From the NCBI RefSeq assembly GCF_001761485.1, contig NC_090773.1:1736001-1800000 (forward strand): a stretch of DNA of 64,000 nucleotides, written 5' to 3'. Positions 9,188 to 18,858 of this stretch are shown here, piece after piece (within the stretch, counting starts at the first letter, position 1; every line of letters starts with the position of its first letter). Source of the stretch: Yarrowia lipolytica (taxonomy: Eukaryota > Ascomycota > Dipodascomycetes > Dipodascales). Made by a program: the position numbers and the translations under genes. The notes under the pieces were generated by a model, which saw only the letters and a list, made by a program, of their open reading frames with translations, did no database searches and was not told where the DNA came from.

Positions 9188-9299
9188 ACGTCTCTGGTCG
9201 TCCAGATTGGAGATAACGTCTCTGGTCGTCCAGAATATAGACAACGTCTCTAGATCTCCAGAACATAGACAACGTCTCTGGATCTCCAGAATGTTGAGA
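9188..9299. repeat. Tandem array, 4 x 28 bp, each unit with an inverted repeat
   Basis: The units start at 9188, 9216, 9244 and 9272, each beginning ACGTCTCT and each exactly 28 bp. Within a unit, a short inverted repeat is kept in altered form: CTGG-TCGT-CCAG in units 1 and 2, and TCTGGATCTCCAGA in unit 4. It is a contiguous minisatellite with no spacers, so it is not a CRISPR array. Confidence 0.9.
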
Positions 9300-10212
9300 A
9301 GGCGTCACTTATCAAAGCCATGTGGTCAAGATTTCACTCCAGACTCAATACCCACCGTGGAGTGTGCTATGTAGTGTTTCCTAGAAGTCCTATTTGGACA
9401 TTCGTTGATTGCTATATATCAGTACATACAGTACATACAGTCCTGTAGTTGGTGTTGATTTGGGTAGCTCCAGTCAATCGGTCATGAACTGCGCACTGGT
9501 ATGTATCTGTCGGCAGTTAGTTGGAAATTAGTTGACCACAAGTTGTGTGCTGTTTGGGAATAGTTTGACCAAACAAACAACTATACTTGTCCATCAACCA
9601 ACTCAACACCCACTCAACCATTGAGCAGTACGCCGATCGCCGAGATTCGGTGACGAGCCCCGGGTGGAGACACGGCATCTCCTTCTGTATCGCACCACAC
9701 CAAACCTGCCCACTTTTGCAGTGTTACATCGTCGAGCCTCTGCAATATGAACGGGGCAGATAGGACGCCCCTTGTATGCACTACCACGGGAAGATGTGGG
9801 TTTGAACGGCTCGACTGTCTGGGTGGATATACTTTGAGGTTGAAACTTGGGGTATCCGAGCGAGGATTATATGGTGTTTGTAGGGTTCAAGTGAGACGAG
9901 TGGCACCAGAACAAAAAAAAAACAAACAAACAAACGAAAAAGACTACCCGACAATGCCCAAAGTATGCACTCCACCAGGGCCTCAGCAGGCCCGATCATC
10001 TATCTAACCGCACCGCATATTGAACTTTGTATTGTGGTCACATTAGGTTTCGCCTACCGTCTTGGCGGGCTGGGCTGAAACTTGGCAACGGCGCTCAAAG
10101 TTGAACTTAATGGGCCGTAACCAGTTCAATGTTACAGAGCGTTATCGTGTCTCTTGCGATATCATGATGCCGTGCCAATTGAATCACGGTATAGGGAGTA
10201 TGGGGGTCTAGG

Positions 10213-10220
10213 TATATAAT
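10213..10220 (+). promoter_or_regulatory. TATA box of the aspartyl protease gene
   Basis: TATATAAT lies 42 bases before the ATG at 10262, so the 5' leader is likely to be very short. Confidence 0.5.
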
Positions 10221-10261
10221 CGAGCAGTGAGTTCGGTAGTGAGACGATACACCATTCTCAC

Positions 10262-11416
10262 ATGTTCTTCTCCACCACTCTTGTAGCTTCTTTTCTGGCG
10301 CTCGTTTCTGCCGCTCCCGGCAACCCCAAAGTGCTGACATTCCCCGTCACCAAGCACCACGAAAACTCCAAGTTTGCACAGCACCATCTGCTGCACAACT
10401 CGCGACCGGACCCGCTGGTGATCACCAACCAGTTCACCTACTACTCCATCAACGTGGGTCTGGGCACCCCCATTCAGAACTTTCAGCTGTTGCTGGACAC
10501 GGGTTCGTCCGACCTGTGGGTCTACAACGTGACCGATACCGCCGACTGCGCCTACCAAGCGTGTCAACAGACTGGCCAGTTTGACAAATCCAAGTCCTCC
10601 ACCTACCACTCTCTGGACGAGGATTACTTCATCCAGTATGTTTTGGGCAACGCCACGGGCTACTGGGGAACAGACACTCTTTCTGCCGGCAGCGTGACGC
10701 TCCCCAACTTCCAGTTTGCATGCGCTGACAATGCCGAGGGCCAAACTGGCATTCTTGGAGTGTCTGTCGCGGGCTCAGAATCGCTCCACAAAGGACAGAA
10801 GCCCTACGCCAACTTCCCCCTGGCTCTGCAGAATGCAGGCTACATTGACCGACGGGTGTACTCTCTGTATCTGGACCAGAATGACGCTACCAACGGCACC
10901 TTTTTGCTGGGTGGAGTCGACTACGCCAAGTTCAACGGAAGTCTGACCGTGCTGCCTCTGGCTACCCCCAACGCCTTCTTTGTCGACTACAAGAGCATCG
11001 CTTTCGACGGCGAACAAGTAGCCGAAGCTGGAGCCGCGGTGCTCGACTCGGGAACCTCCTTCACCTACATCCCCGATGCGGCCTACCAGAAGATTGCCAA
11101 GAAGCTCAACATTGGAGACAACACCTTCTTCGGCATGACGACGGTGGACTGCAACAAGGACTTTGAGCTGGAGTTCAACTTTGACGGAGTCACCATCAAG
11201 GCCCTCAAGGAACAGATGCTCATCCCTTCCGGCCTGGGCGATTGTTTCTTTGGACTTCAGTCCAACACGCTTTCTCAGAACATCACGCTGTTCGGAGACA
11301 CCTTTCTGCGAAACGCCTACGTGGCCTACGATCTCGAAGACTCGCAGATCGGCCTGGCCCAGGCCGTTTACACCGACAAGACCGACATTCGCCCCATCAC
11401 CGGCCCTCTCAAATAG
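10262..11416 (+). CDS. Secreted pepsin-family aspartyl protease (A1)
   Basis: The 384-aa protein has a signal peptide (residues 1-18, ending VSAAP), a short propeptide region, and the A1 fold. The first catalytic motif is DTGSS (Asp79) and the second is DSGTS (Asp262). The family block FGDTFLRNAYVAYDLE lies near the C-terminus. Tyr-Tyr-Ser-Ile-Asn-Val-Gly-Leu-Gly at about residues 60-68 begins the mature-type core. Four or more N-glycosylation sequons are present (NVT, NAT, NGT, NGS, NIT). No hydrophobic GPI-anchor tail is seen, so the protein is probably released rather than cell-wall bound. It resembles extracellular acid proteases of this clade, which has several paralogues. I cannot tell which one it is. 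The propeptide is shorter than usual and lacks a clear Lys-Arg site. Confidence 0.93.
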   Translation: MFFSTTLVASFLALVSAAPGNPKVLTFPVTKHHENSKFAQHHLLHNSRPDPLVITNQFTYYSINVGLGTPIQNFQLLLDTGSSDLWVYNVTDTADCAYQACQQTGQFDKSKSSTYHSLDEDYFIQYVLGNATGYWGTDTLSAGSVTLPNFQFACADNAEGQTGILGVSVAGSESLHKGQKPYANFPLALQNAGYIDRRVYSLYLDQNDATNGTFLLGGVDYAKFNGSLTVLPLATPNAFFVDYKSIAFDGEQVAEAGAAVLDSGTSFTYIPDAAYQKIAKKLNIGDNTFFGMTTVDCNKDFELEFNFDGVTIKALKEQMLIPSGLGDCFFGLQSNTLSQNITLFGDTFLRNAYVAYDLEDSQIGLAQAVYTDKTDIRPITGPLK

Positions 11417-11502
11417 CCGTCTCCCAACACTGGGCCAATCTGTAGCCAATATATTACATTAGCCACTTTTTATATACATCACGAGACCTGTTTCAGGACA
11501 AG

Positions 11503-12213
11503 CTAAGGAGCAATTCTCTCGATTCGCCACTGGTCCTTTTCGCTATCTCTCACGTAAACGACCCGGTCATGCACTCGGCTCTCTCGGCCCTGCCAGAACT
11601 CCCATTCCAGAGGCACCAGGCGAGCGCCTCCCCAAAAGTCCGGCACGGGGATTTTATCCGTGTCCTTGAACTTGTTGGTGATTTCGTCAATCTTCTTGTC
11701 GAGCACAGATCGGTCGGCAATCACCTGGGACTGAGGGGACGCCCAGGCGCCAATCTGCGAGTCTCGCGGTCGCGACGAGTAGTATTCCTGCGACTCTTGC
11801 GGCGACAGGAGCTCGACGTGGCCCTCAATGCGGACCTGGCGCTCAGACTCCTTCCAGAAAAATGTGATGGCGGCCCAAGGGTTGGACTTGACGTCGCGCG
11901 ACTTTTTGCTGGTGCCCCAGTTGGAGTAGATGATGAGGCCACGTGGATCGAGCTCCTTGAAGAGCACAGTTCGCGAGCTGACCCGACCGGACGGCAGCTG
12001 CGCGGTGGCGAAGTTGACTGCCTCGGGAATGGGGATGCCGGCGTCCTTGGCCTGCTGGAACCATTTCTGGAACTGCACAATGGGGTCTGGACTCACGTCC
12101 TGCACGTCCAGAGTCGCCTGTTTGTACTGGTGCGTGGGGTTTGCTGTGATGATTTTGTCGAGGTTCATTCTGGAGGTGGAGAAGCGACGGAGCGACGGCA
12201 GAATGCGTGACAT
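11503..12213 (-). CDS. PDX3: Pyridoxamine-phosphate oxidase
   Basis: The protein is 236 aa from the ATG at 12213. It oxidises pyridoxamine or pyridoxine 5'-phosphate to pyridoxal 5'-phosphate, using FMN. Family blocks are plain: DPIVQFQKWFQQAKDAGIPI, the FMN-binding RTVLFKELDPRG, YSNWGTSKKSRD, and the C-terminal WGGARLVPLEWEFWQGRESR followed by VHDR. The last holds the substrate-binding Arg and His. Residues 1-15 (MSRILPSLRRFSTSR) look like a mitochondrial presequence. A second in-frame ATG at 12168 (MNLDK) would give the cytosolic form, so dual localisation by alternative starts is possible. The open frame continues upstream of 12213, but with unrelated sequence. The gene converges with the aspartyl protease gene, 86 bases away. 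Confidence 0.94.
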   Translation of the reverse strand: MSRILPSLRRFSTSRMNLDKIITANPTHQYKQATLDVQDVSPDPIVQFQKWFQQAKDAGIPIPEAVNFATAQLPSGRVSSRTVLFKELDPRGLIIYSNWGTSKKSRDVKSNPWAAITFFWKESERQVRIEGHVELLSPQESQEYYSSRPRDSQIGAWASPQSQVIADRSVLDKKIDEITNKFKDTDKIPVPDFWGGARLVPLEWEFWQGRESRVHDRVVYVRDSEKDQWRIERIAP

Positions 12214-13346
12214 GAAGACAGTGGCAGTCGATGGGAGGTTTGTGGGGTGATGTGTTGGGAGGTGCAGCAAGGTACGATAGTTTTTACATCGGGGCTTGGG
12301 GGAGTTTATATAGACGGCGAAGGTGGCTGTTTGTGGTCGACAGCGGGGAATTTGGGAGCAAAAGGGAGCGGGAACAATGTCTGCTGCACAGTGGAAACCG
12401 ATTTTGGGACGCGAATAACCCAGCTTGTGACTCACAGAGGTGTATACAAGTCAAGTCACAGGGCTGACTTGTGGGTGGCATGATTTATGTGCACTACACG
12501 ATTCCTGGAGTCTAAATAGCCGCCTGGAAGGGGAGAGATATTGGAGTAACTAGTAAGTGAAATGGGTCGAAGGTCGAGGGAATCAAATCAACTGATGAAT
12601 TGTTGCTATTTGGTCAAAAAAATGGACGATTTGGGCAAAAATTGAGGGGTTTTTGAGACTCTGAAAACTGTCAAAATATTCTTCGAGTCATTTTGAGTTT
12701 GACTAATATGATGATGAAAAAAAAGTGATTGTTGTTGGACGATAATAGTGATTAGTAATGGTATACAGAGTGAATAGACATTCTCCGAGGTACTGCACGT
12801 ACTCATCAGAGAACCCAAAACTCTTCTCTGCCATCATTTGCAAAATCCGCGAATCGAACTTACACATGTCCATCTTACATGATTATGTAACCAACCACCA
12901 TCTGCGACCGGATAGACCCCCTGTCCATGACCTCTCCAAGGTATTTCGCTCACAAAAACCGCTCATTCCGTCTATATCCTCGTATCTTCATATCTTAATA
13001 TCTTCGTATCTTCATATCCTAATATCCTCATATCATCCATATCGTCTATATCCCCAATCATCTGAGCTGTACACTCTTCAATCTCCTCGCCTCCGTAACT
13101 CAGTTTCAGTACAACTACAGAACATCCTTTCAGAGTCATTCGCCAGTTGGTTTTGGAGCTGCTTGTCTGACAATTCCAGTGGATGGCCGCATTCGTCTCA
13201 GGAAAATCATCACCAAAAATCACCCCAATTCCCCCTGTCAATCCCGACCCACAGACCTCCCCGAACCCCCCTCATAACCTTTAGGATTCACATGGTTAGT
13301 CCCAAAATGTGGGTCTCTTCTCTCAACCACCACCACCACCACCACA
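12214..13346. other. Intergenic region between PDX3 and GET4 (divergent)
   Basis: It contains the divergent promoters of PDX3 and GET4. A pyrimidine-rich repeat with units like CGTATCTTCATATC runs over about 12971-13055. No further gene is recognised. Confidence 0.5.
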
Positions 13347-14261
13347 ATGTCCACCAAGCTCGAGCGAACCATTGCTCGAAACGACGAGAAAATTGCCGCC
13401 GGCGAGTTCTACGACGCGCACCAGGGCATCCGAACGGTCGCCAACAGATACGTCAAGCAGAAGGCGTACAATGACGCCATTGAGGTGCTGTACAAGGGAG
13501 CCGAGTCGCTTCTAAAGGCCAAGCAATACGCCTCCGCCAGTGATCTGGTGCTCTACATTCTCGAGGTGTACACCGTGGCTGAGATCCCCGTGGACTCTGT
13601 GTCGCGAAACCGAATCGTCTCTCTGATCCAGCTATTTGACGTCCACGAGCCTACCCTGGTGAAGATCAGTAACGATGCCGAGACCTGGAGCGGCAAGTTT
13701 GGCCCCGTGTCGTCCGGAGATGCAATTCTGCACAACCTGTTTGGAACTGTGTTCGCCAAGGCTGACGAGGGATACGAGGCCGAAAAGAACCTGCTGCTGG
13801 GCACCAAGGAGTCTGCGCCAATTCTGGGACAGCTGCTGTTTGACTGGTCTGCCGAGTCCAAGGACGCTCCCCAGGACGCACCTCTGTTCCTGTCGCGGGG
13901 AGTTCTGGGCTACCTGGGCACCGAAAACATCAGAGACGCCACCGTGTGCGCCCAAACGTTTCTCAACGCCTTTGACGTCAAACACAACCCCGAAACCAAC
14001 AACGTGGAGGCCGCAGGAGACACCGTCATCACCACCTACGATGCCTACCCTCTTTTCAACTTTCTGCAGCTGCTGATTCTCGCGTGCCGATCGAAAAACC
14101 CCGAGACCTTCAAGCGACTGCATACCCGATACGCCCAACAGTTGAGTCAGCTGCCCGCCTGGAACCCTGCTCTGGAAAAAATTGGCCACGTCTACTTTGG
14201 CATTGTTCCCAAGCGACAGGGCAACATGCTGGAGGATTTGATGGGTTCTTTTTTCAAGTGA
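13347..14261 (+). CDS. GET4: Get4-like factor of the GET/TRC tail-anchored protein pathway
   Basis: The 304-aa all-helical protein matches the Get4 (DUF410, TRC35) family. Recognisable blocks are FYDAHQGIRTVANRYVKQKA, AIEVLYKGAESLLKAKQYAS, SDLVLYILEVYTVAEIPVDS and SRNRIVSLIQLF. YEAEKNLLLGTKESAP follows in the middle, and LRLLILACRSKN-type helices lie near the end. Get4 bridges Get5 and the ATPase Get3 in the cytosol, handing newly made tail-anchored proteins on for insertion into the ER membrane. The start is preceded by (CCA)n and ACAATG. Its length agrees with yeast Get4 (about 312 aa). No intron is seen. Confidence 0.92.
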   Translation: MSTKLERTIARNDEKIAAGEFYDAHQGIRTVANRYVKQKAYNDAIEVLYKGAESLLKAKQYASASDLVLYILEVYTVAEIPVDSVSRNRIVSLIQLFDVHEPTLVKISNDAETWSGKFGPVSSGDAILHNLFGTVFAKADEGYEAEKNLLLGTKESAPILGQLLFDWSAESKDAPQDAPLFLSRGVLGYLGTENIRDATVCAQTFLNAFDVKHNPETNNVEAAGDTVITTYDAYPLFNFLQLLILACRSKNPETFKRLHTRYAQQLSQLPAWNPALEKIGHVYFGIVPKRQGNMLEDLMGSFFK

Positions 14262-14875
14262 GCGCGAGCACCTGGACTTCTGGAGACAACACACTAGTAA
14301 TATGTAGTAGACGAATGCATTTGAATATGGAAGTGGACTTGTGGCCAATGGATGGAACCACGCAGCTGTTGTGTAAAAGGAGAGATAAAGGAGAGAGTCC
14401 GAGGTTCCACCCTATGTGGATTTCAGCACAAGTACAAGTATCTTGGGTTGGTGGAAGGGTGTAGTTATGTATGCGAGATAAGAGATACGAGACGCAGTAG
14501 AATAAAAATAATAAAATTAAAAAAAGTAAATTTAAAAAAAATAAATTCAAAAAAATAAATTCAAAAAATCCAAAAAAATCCAAAAAAATCCAAAAAACAT
14601 AAAAATGACGGCTCCTATGAAATGATGGGTGTCTGTATGAGATAAAACAGACAAATATATACACCAGCACGACGCTTTATGTCCATCATTTGCATCTATG
14701 TGGTCGCCACGCCCCAGATTACGTTACAGCGGGGTAACACTTGGCTGTTCGGATGTAGCAATCAGCAGAGAGAGTATACAAGATGCAAGAAAGACAGTCT
14801 GAGATCCGACCGCGATTCGCCAGCACTGACACAAAAGACGTGGCGACAACTTGCCCACTTTCATTTTCCGCTGCC
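14262..14875. other. Intergenic region between GET4 and the first F-box-like gene
   Basis: It is the 3' flank of GET4. A low-complexity A-rich stretch (about 14500-14600) repeats AAAAAAATAAATTC and CCAAAAAAAT units. No gene is recognised. Confidence 0.5.
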
Positions 14876-15976
14876 ATGGCTCTTCCGTCCGAAATCTGGG
14901 TCCTAGTGTTTTGTCACTGTGATGTTCAGGGTCTTGTCAGTCTAGGACAAGTGAATCGGCTGTTATTTGAGATTTTGAGATCGCCGAGCATGGAGAGAGT
15001 GCTGGAGACGGCAGTTACCGGCGCGTGTCCGTTCATGAGCCATTCTGAGCTGTTTGACTGCGACCTGGGTGGTTCAGAGCCTCGGTTGAACGGATGGTTA
15101 GGGTCTGCTCTTGTTCTCAACAAGAGGATGCAAAAACACAATGTTTTGTTGGCAGATTTTGTTGAAAAGACCCCCGCATCGAATGAGTACTCCTATCTGA
15201 CCGGTTTACACGGTCTCAGCACCACGCAGTATTCTCCAGGCATGCAAAGGCTCCTTTCTGCCGACGAATCGAGTTTCGAACGACAAATGGCCCTGAGAAA
15301 GACCAAGGGGGCCCTCGAAGACATGTTGGGTGTGGAGGGAGAGGAAGAGACCAAGTTTTTCGACAATGGAGTGGAACTGGCGGCTCACAAGGGTACCAAG
15401 ATGGTGCTAGCTAGGTGGAAAGATGGCCAACTAGACTTGGACAATGCTCACCTTCTGTCTATTGGGGAGGGTGGAGAAGCTGGATCGAGAACTTGTCTTT
15501 CTCAACTGACAAGCCACACATTGATTATCAAATCGAAAGACTGCTACCATTCCTACTACCTCCTCAAGGAACACCACCATCTCCAACTTGTACATCTCTT
15601 CACTCTCCAGGCACTCGTTCCTCCCCCCGTATTCGATTACAACGGATACTTGTGGACAATACTCAATCACCAGCTGGTTTCAATCTTCACCAGCTTCAAC
15701 GACAACTCGTGCAACTCCTATACCACCAATATGGAGCCGGTTCATCTGCCCAACAAACCACTCTCACGCACCTTCTGCACGCTGGCAGAGACTCCCTTTC
15801 GACACAGAAACGGAATGAAACGGTTCCTGCTGCTCTCAGAAAACCCGTACTCCACATGCGATCTCTTTGTGGACTTGAAAACAGGCCAAAAGTACGCCAG
15901 TAGACCACTCGAGGCACACGACAAGGTGTATCCTGTAATGGATCGACAGAGATTGTGTTTCGTCAAGAGAAGCTAG
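14876..15976 (+). CDS. F-box-like protein, paralogue 1 of a tandem pair
   Basis: The protein is 366 aa, starting at the ATG of MALPSEIWVL. The open frame extends 31 codons upstream, but homology with the neighbour starts here. The first ~40 residues have an F-box-like pattern: LPSEIWVLVFCHCDVQGLVS, then LGQVNRLLFEILRS. The rest has no recognised domain. The downstream neighbour (16438-17670) shares the opening pattern LPxxIWxxVLxxxDLxxxLxLGxVNxxFxxLLRS, the later CPF motif, and the general layout to the end, including a late L(V)S-x-NP(E)Y block. F-box proteins usually link targets to Skp1-Cullin ubiquitin ligases, but a target cannot be inferred. The family looks divergent and perhaps lineage-specific. 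Confidence 0.75.
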   Translation: MALPSEIWVLVFCHCDVQGLVSLGQVNRLLFEILRSPSMERVLETAVTGACPFMSHSELFDCDLGGSEPRLNGWLGSALVLNKRMQKHNVLLADFVEKTPASNEYSYLTGLHGLSTTQYSPGMQRLLSADESSFERQMALRKTKGALEDMLGVEGEEETKFFDNGVELAAHKGTKMVLARWKDGQLDLDNAHLLSIGEGGEAGSRTCLSQLTSHTLIIKSKDCYHSYYLLKEHHHLQLVHLFTLQALVPPPVFDYNGYLWTILNHQLVSIFTSFNDNSCNSYTTNMEPVHLPNKPLSRTFCTLAETPFRHRNGMKRFLLLSENPYSTCDLFVDLKTGQKYASRPLEAHDKVYPVMDRQRLCFVKRS

Positions 15977-16437
15977 ACAGACAGATACAATACAAGTAGA
16001 GAATATACTTGATGAGCAATTGAGTCTACATCTTGTGTTTTAATCGAAGACAGGTACAAATGTACTACTAACAAATATTCAACTAATATTTAACTAAAAC
16101 TTTTACAAATTCCAACTACTAAAAGTTTTTTAATTAATTTCAAACAAAACCCCCAACACTTTCCAACAAACCTTCAACTATATATTTTGACATACATCCA
16201 CAAAACACAACTACAACTGCAACTATTCGTACAATAAACCAGCAAAAAGAATTAACCACAACCCTCCCTACCCCACTTCCACACAAACAACTCAAGTTTT
16301 CAACAAACACCCAGCTAACGTCCTCGCCACCAACTTGTCGCTTACATAATCCGAACCCGAACACGCATAAACTCCCTTATCGTACATCAGAACACCCCGT
16401 TGCTCCTCTCTTCCTCTCCTCCACACAACACATCACA
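15977..16437. other. Intergenic region between the two F-box-like genes
   Basis: It contains the terminator of the first gene and the leader of the second. From about 16065 to 16320 the plus strand is nearly free of G and rich in A and C, a marked strand asymmetry. No other gene is seen. Confidence 0.5.
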
Positions 16438-17670
16438 ATGTCCTTACCACTCGACATTTGGCTCATTGTTCTGCAATACACAGATCTGGCCAGCACTCTA
16501 ACTTTGGGTCACGTGAACACCGAGTTCCACGCGTTGCTGCGGTCCCGTGACTTCGAGCCGGCACTGAGAGGGAAGGTGCAGTCTGTGTGCCCGTTTATCC
16601 AGCCCGGGGAGGACGGAATTGAGCCGGGAACGTGGTACGAGTGCAGCGGCGTCGTACAGCGGAGGATCGGGCTTAGTGAGCAGGAATCATCACGTGATTC
16701 CTCTTCGTCCAACCACGGATATGTTCCTCTGGAGCAGTTCATTTCCACTTTACACAATCACAGTGACGACGAAGAGGAGGAGGAACACGTGATTTGCCGT
16801 GACATGACATATGAGTTGGAAGACTTTGAAGATGCCTCCGAGGTTGATTTTCTGTACGACTCCGAGTCTCGTCTGGCAGTGGATGTTCCTCTTAAAAACA
16901 GTCATGAGCAGATCTTGAACAAGTCCGGGTTTCTGGGGAAAACGGACATTTCCATCTACAACAACTTTTCAGAGCTTGTCTACCAATGGCAGGATCACTT
17001 TTTCATAGTCAAATGGAACGAGCACATGTCGTTGGATCTGGACGATTGCTATGCCTTCAATTTGGACATGGAAGGAGGAAGTGAGATATGGTACACGGTG
17101 CTTCAGTTGTCTGGGATGACTCTCATCATGAAAGCATATACCGATTTCACCAGTCCGATCGGAATCGAACGAAAGCATCATTATACGCTGTATCGGGTGG
17201 ATTTCGAGAGGAGACGGCTTCAGGAGTTGTTTTCGTCGTTCCAGGTGTCATCTGATCTCATTGGCATTTTCAACATAACCGAGTACAATGGGTTTCTGTG
17301 GGTGGGACTGGGAACCAAGGTCACGTTTCCATTGTTCCTCTATTACGACGAAAATGACAAATGCCATGTCTATGTGTGCACGAGTCAGGTGATCAGAGCT
17401 TCAGCCTATCAGTACTCCGCTGTTGAAACGAGCACCAAGAACTCGTTGAGTCACATTCCCGTGACTGTACCCCACCGAACCAGTCTGTCCATGCGACCGA
17501 GGCACAGAAGGTACGTGTTAGTCTCTTTCAACCCAGAGTATCGGTGCAAGTTGGTGGTTGACTTGGCTACGGGGGTCCGGATTCAATGCGAGGAGCTGGA
17601 GGAGGACTTTTCGTTTGGAATTAGTCCGGCGTTGGTCGAGGGGCGGTTGGAGTTCATTTCGTCCATTTAG
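16438..17670 (+). CDS. F-box-like protein, paralogue 2 of a tandem pair
   Basis: The 410-aa protein starts MSLPLDIWLIVLQYTDLAST, then LTLGHVNTEFHALLRSRDFE, parallel to the F-box-like start of the gene upstream. CPF (residues ~52-54) is also shared, as is the late block YVLVSFNPEYRCKLVVDLAT (compare FLLLSENPYSTCDLFVDLKT in paralogue 1). A distinct acidic insert (DDEEEEEH) lies near residues 110-118. The two genes lie head to tail 461 bases apart, which suggests an old local duplication followed by strong divergence. The role is unknown beyond the inferred F-box. The start ATG has good context (CACAATG). Confidence 0.75.
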   Translation: MSLPLDIWLIVLQYTDLASTLTLGHVNTEFHALLRSRDFEPALRGKVQSVCPFIQPGEDGIEPGTWYECSGVVQRRIGLSEQESSRDSSSSNHGYVPLEQFISTLHNHSDDEEEEEHVICRDMTYELEDFEDASEVDFLYDSESRLAVDVPLKNSHEQILNKSGFLGKTDISIYNNFSELVYQWQDHFFIVKWNEHMSLDLDDCYAFNLDMEGGSEIWYTVLQLSGMTLIMKAYTDFTSPIGIERKHHYTLYRVDFERRRLQELFSSFQVSSDLIGIFNITEYNGFLWVGLGTKVTFPLFLYYDENDKCHVYVCTSQVIRASAYQYSAVETSTKNSLSHIPVTVPHRTSLSMRPRHRRYVLVSFNPEYRCKLVVDLATGVRIQCEELEEDFSFGISPALVEGRLEFISSI

Positions 17671-18858
17671 GGGAAGGCAAAAGCGCACCTTGGCATGAGG
17701 GTATCTTAAGAATCCCATCAACCCACATGTACCAATGGAGACAGTTGACGACTCGAAACGCTACTTTTCAGCTCAGAGTGCCGGCATCGTGGCAATGTTC
17801 CTGGATTGGGGGGCAGTGGTTGTACTCCTGGTGGCATGTTGAGCCCATGAAAAGAAAGGACACAACTGGAGTGCATTCACTTTTGCAATGGCCATTTCAG
17901 ATGTCACATTGCTGTCAGAACCACTTCCAGTCTCGATCAAATCTTTTTGGTCCCCTTTTTCATCAACTGCAATACTCATGGGGCGCGGTCAAGTAACGAC
18001 TGAAAAGTACATGTCTGTCAGCTTCTACGTCAAAGTCTCTACTTGGAATATTTGAACATATTTCACTTATCATATTCGACTTAAACATCACTGGAACATG
18101 TCCAAGTTCTTTCAAGCATCTCAACTGGAAGAAAAAGACTTGAAACAAGAAAGAAACTTGGCAGAAGACATCAAAAGGTTGTAAATATCAACTATCCACT
18201 CCCCCGCCAGCTTGGCCGCTTTGATACAACGTCTTACTGCTCCAAACTGTCCAATCCACCCGAATTCCCCCACCAAAAGACTTGGCGTCATGCTAGCGCA
18301 TTGGATTTCGGCTTCTTCAATACAAACGACGCTCTCAATAGGCTGCGGGTTGGAGTTCTGTTGTCCTCTTCTGCCACCGTGGCTTCTACCGCCGTCATAG
18401 CTCACATTTTAGGTGGGCTGTCTCAGCTTTAGGTGATGACTAATTGGAGCTATATAATACATACAAATAACATCAATAAAACGAGGTGGGGCACCCAGTC
18501 GATAAACAGAAACCACAGAAGAATTTGTAGCACTTTTTTCTCTTGATTCTGGTCAGAAGCCGAATGTTGATCCATTCGCAGAAGCTGACCCAGTCGCCAC
18601 CTACCCCAACTCAACATAACATCATCAATTCACTAAATACCACTCACGTCTCAGATCTGCTTGAAAAACTCATTATCAGAAGATGGCGCTGGTTGTGTGC
18701 CTCATAGAGATCTGACAAAACGTTTCGAGCTTACGCAAACACCCCGGGAAATGCTGCACATGCTGTATCTCACAGCCAGAGAGACAGAGACAGGGTAAGG
18801 GAGATAAGGTGAGACAAGGGGACCAATACAGCCCCGCAGCTTTTCTCCTTGACGCCAA
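17671..18858. other. Intergenic region between F-box-like paralogue 2 and EDC3 (convergent)
   Basis: It is shared 3' flank of two convergent genes. Its one recognisable element is the tRNA-Arg pseudogene at 18276-18369. Confidence 0.5.
18276..18369 (+). pseudogene. Decayed copy of tRNA-Arg (TCG)
   Basis: The 94 bases align without gaps to the intact tRNA-Arg(TCG) gene at 58200-58293. About 76 of 94 positions are identical, and the intron is included. The D-arm and anticodon region TAGCGCATTGGATTTCGG is unchanged. The acceptor stem no longer pairs fully at its 5' side (AAAGACT against GTCCTC). The B box reads GGTTGGAGTTC in place of GGTTCGAGTCC, losing the essential C. It is most likely inactive. 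Confidence 0.8.

Larger units (their letters stand above)
8611..10261. other. Intergenic region upstream of the aspartyl protease gene
   Basis: It holds the possible spliced frame (8557-9160), the 4 x 28-bp array (9188-9299), a short ACATACAGT repeat near 9420-9440, and the protease promoter with TATATAAT at 10213-10220. Nothing is recognised in 9440-10200. Confidence 0.5.

Noticed and set aside
9188-9299. CRISPR-like array of 28-bp repeats
   Set aside because: The units are directly adjacent with no spacers and the genome is eukaryotic, so it is a minisatellite.
9601-9960. 5S rRNA or another small RNA gene in the G/C-richer stretch before the protease gene
   Set aside because: No 5S, U-snRNA, RNase P or SRP consensus could be matched by eye. 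A covariance-model scan would be needed.
12214-12435. N-terminal extension of PDX3 to 12435
   Set aside because: The sequence does not resemble the family. The ATG at 12213 gives a plausible presequence, and the one at 12168 a cytosolic start.
12850-12900. tRNA B-box-like GTTCGATTC on the minus strand
   Set aside because: No A box, cloverleaf or anticodon stem can be built around it.
18121-18405. 94-codon open frame on the minus strand
   Set aside because: It overlaps the tRNA-Arg pseudogene and its translation is low in information, so it is chance.
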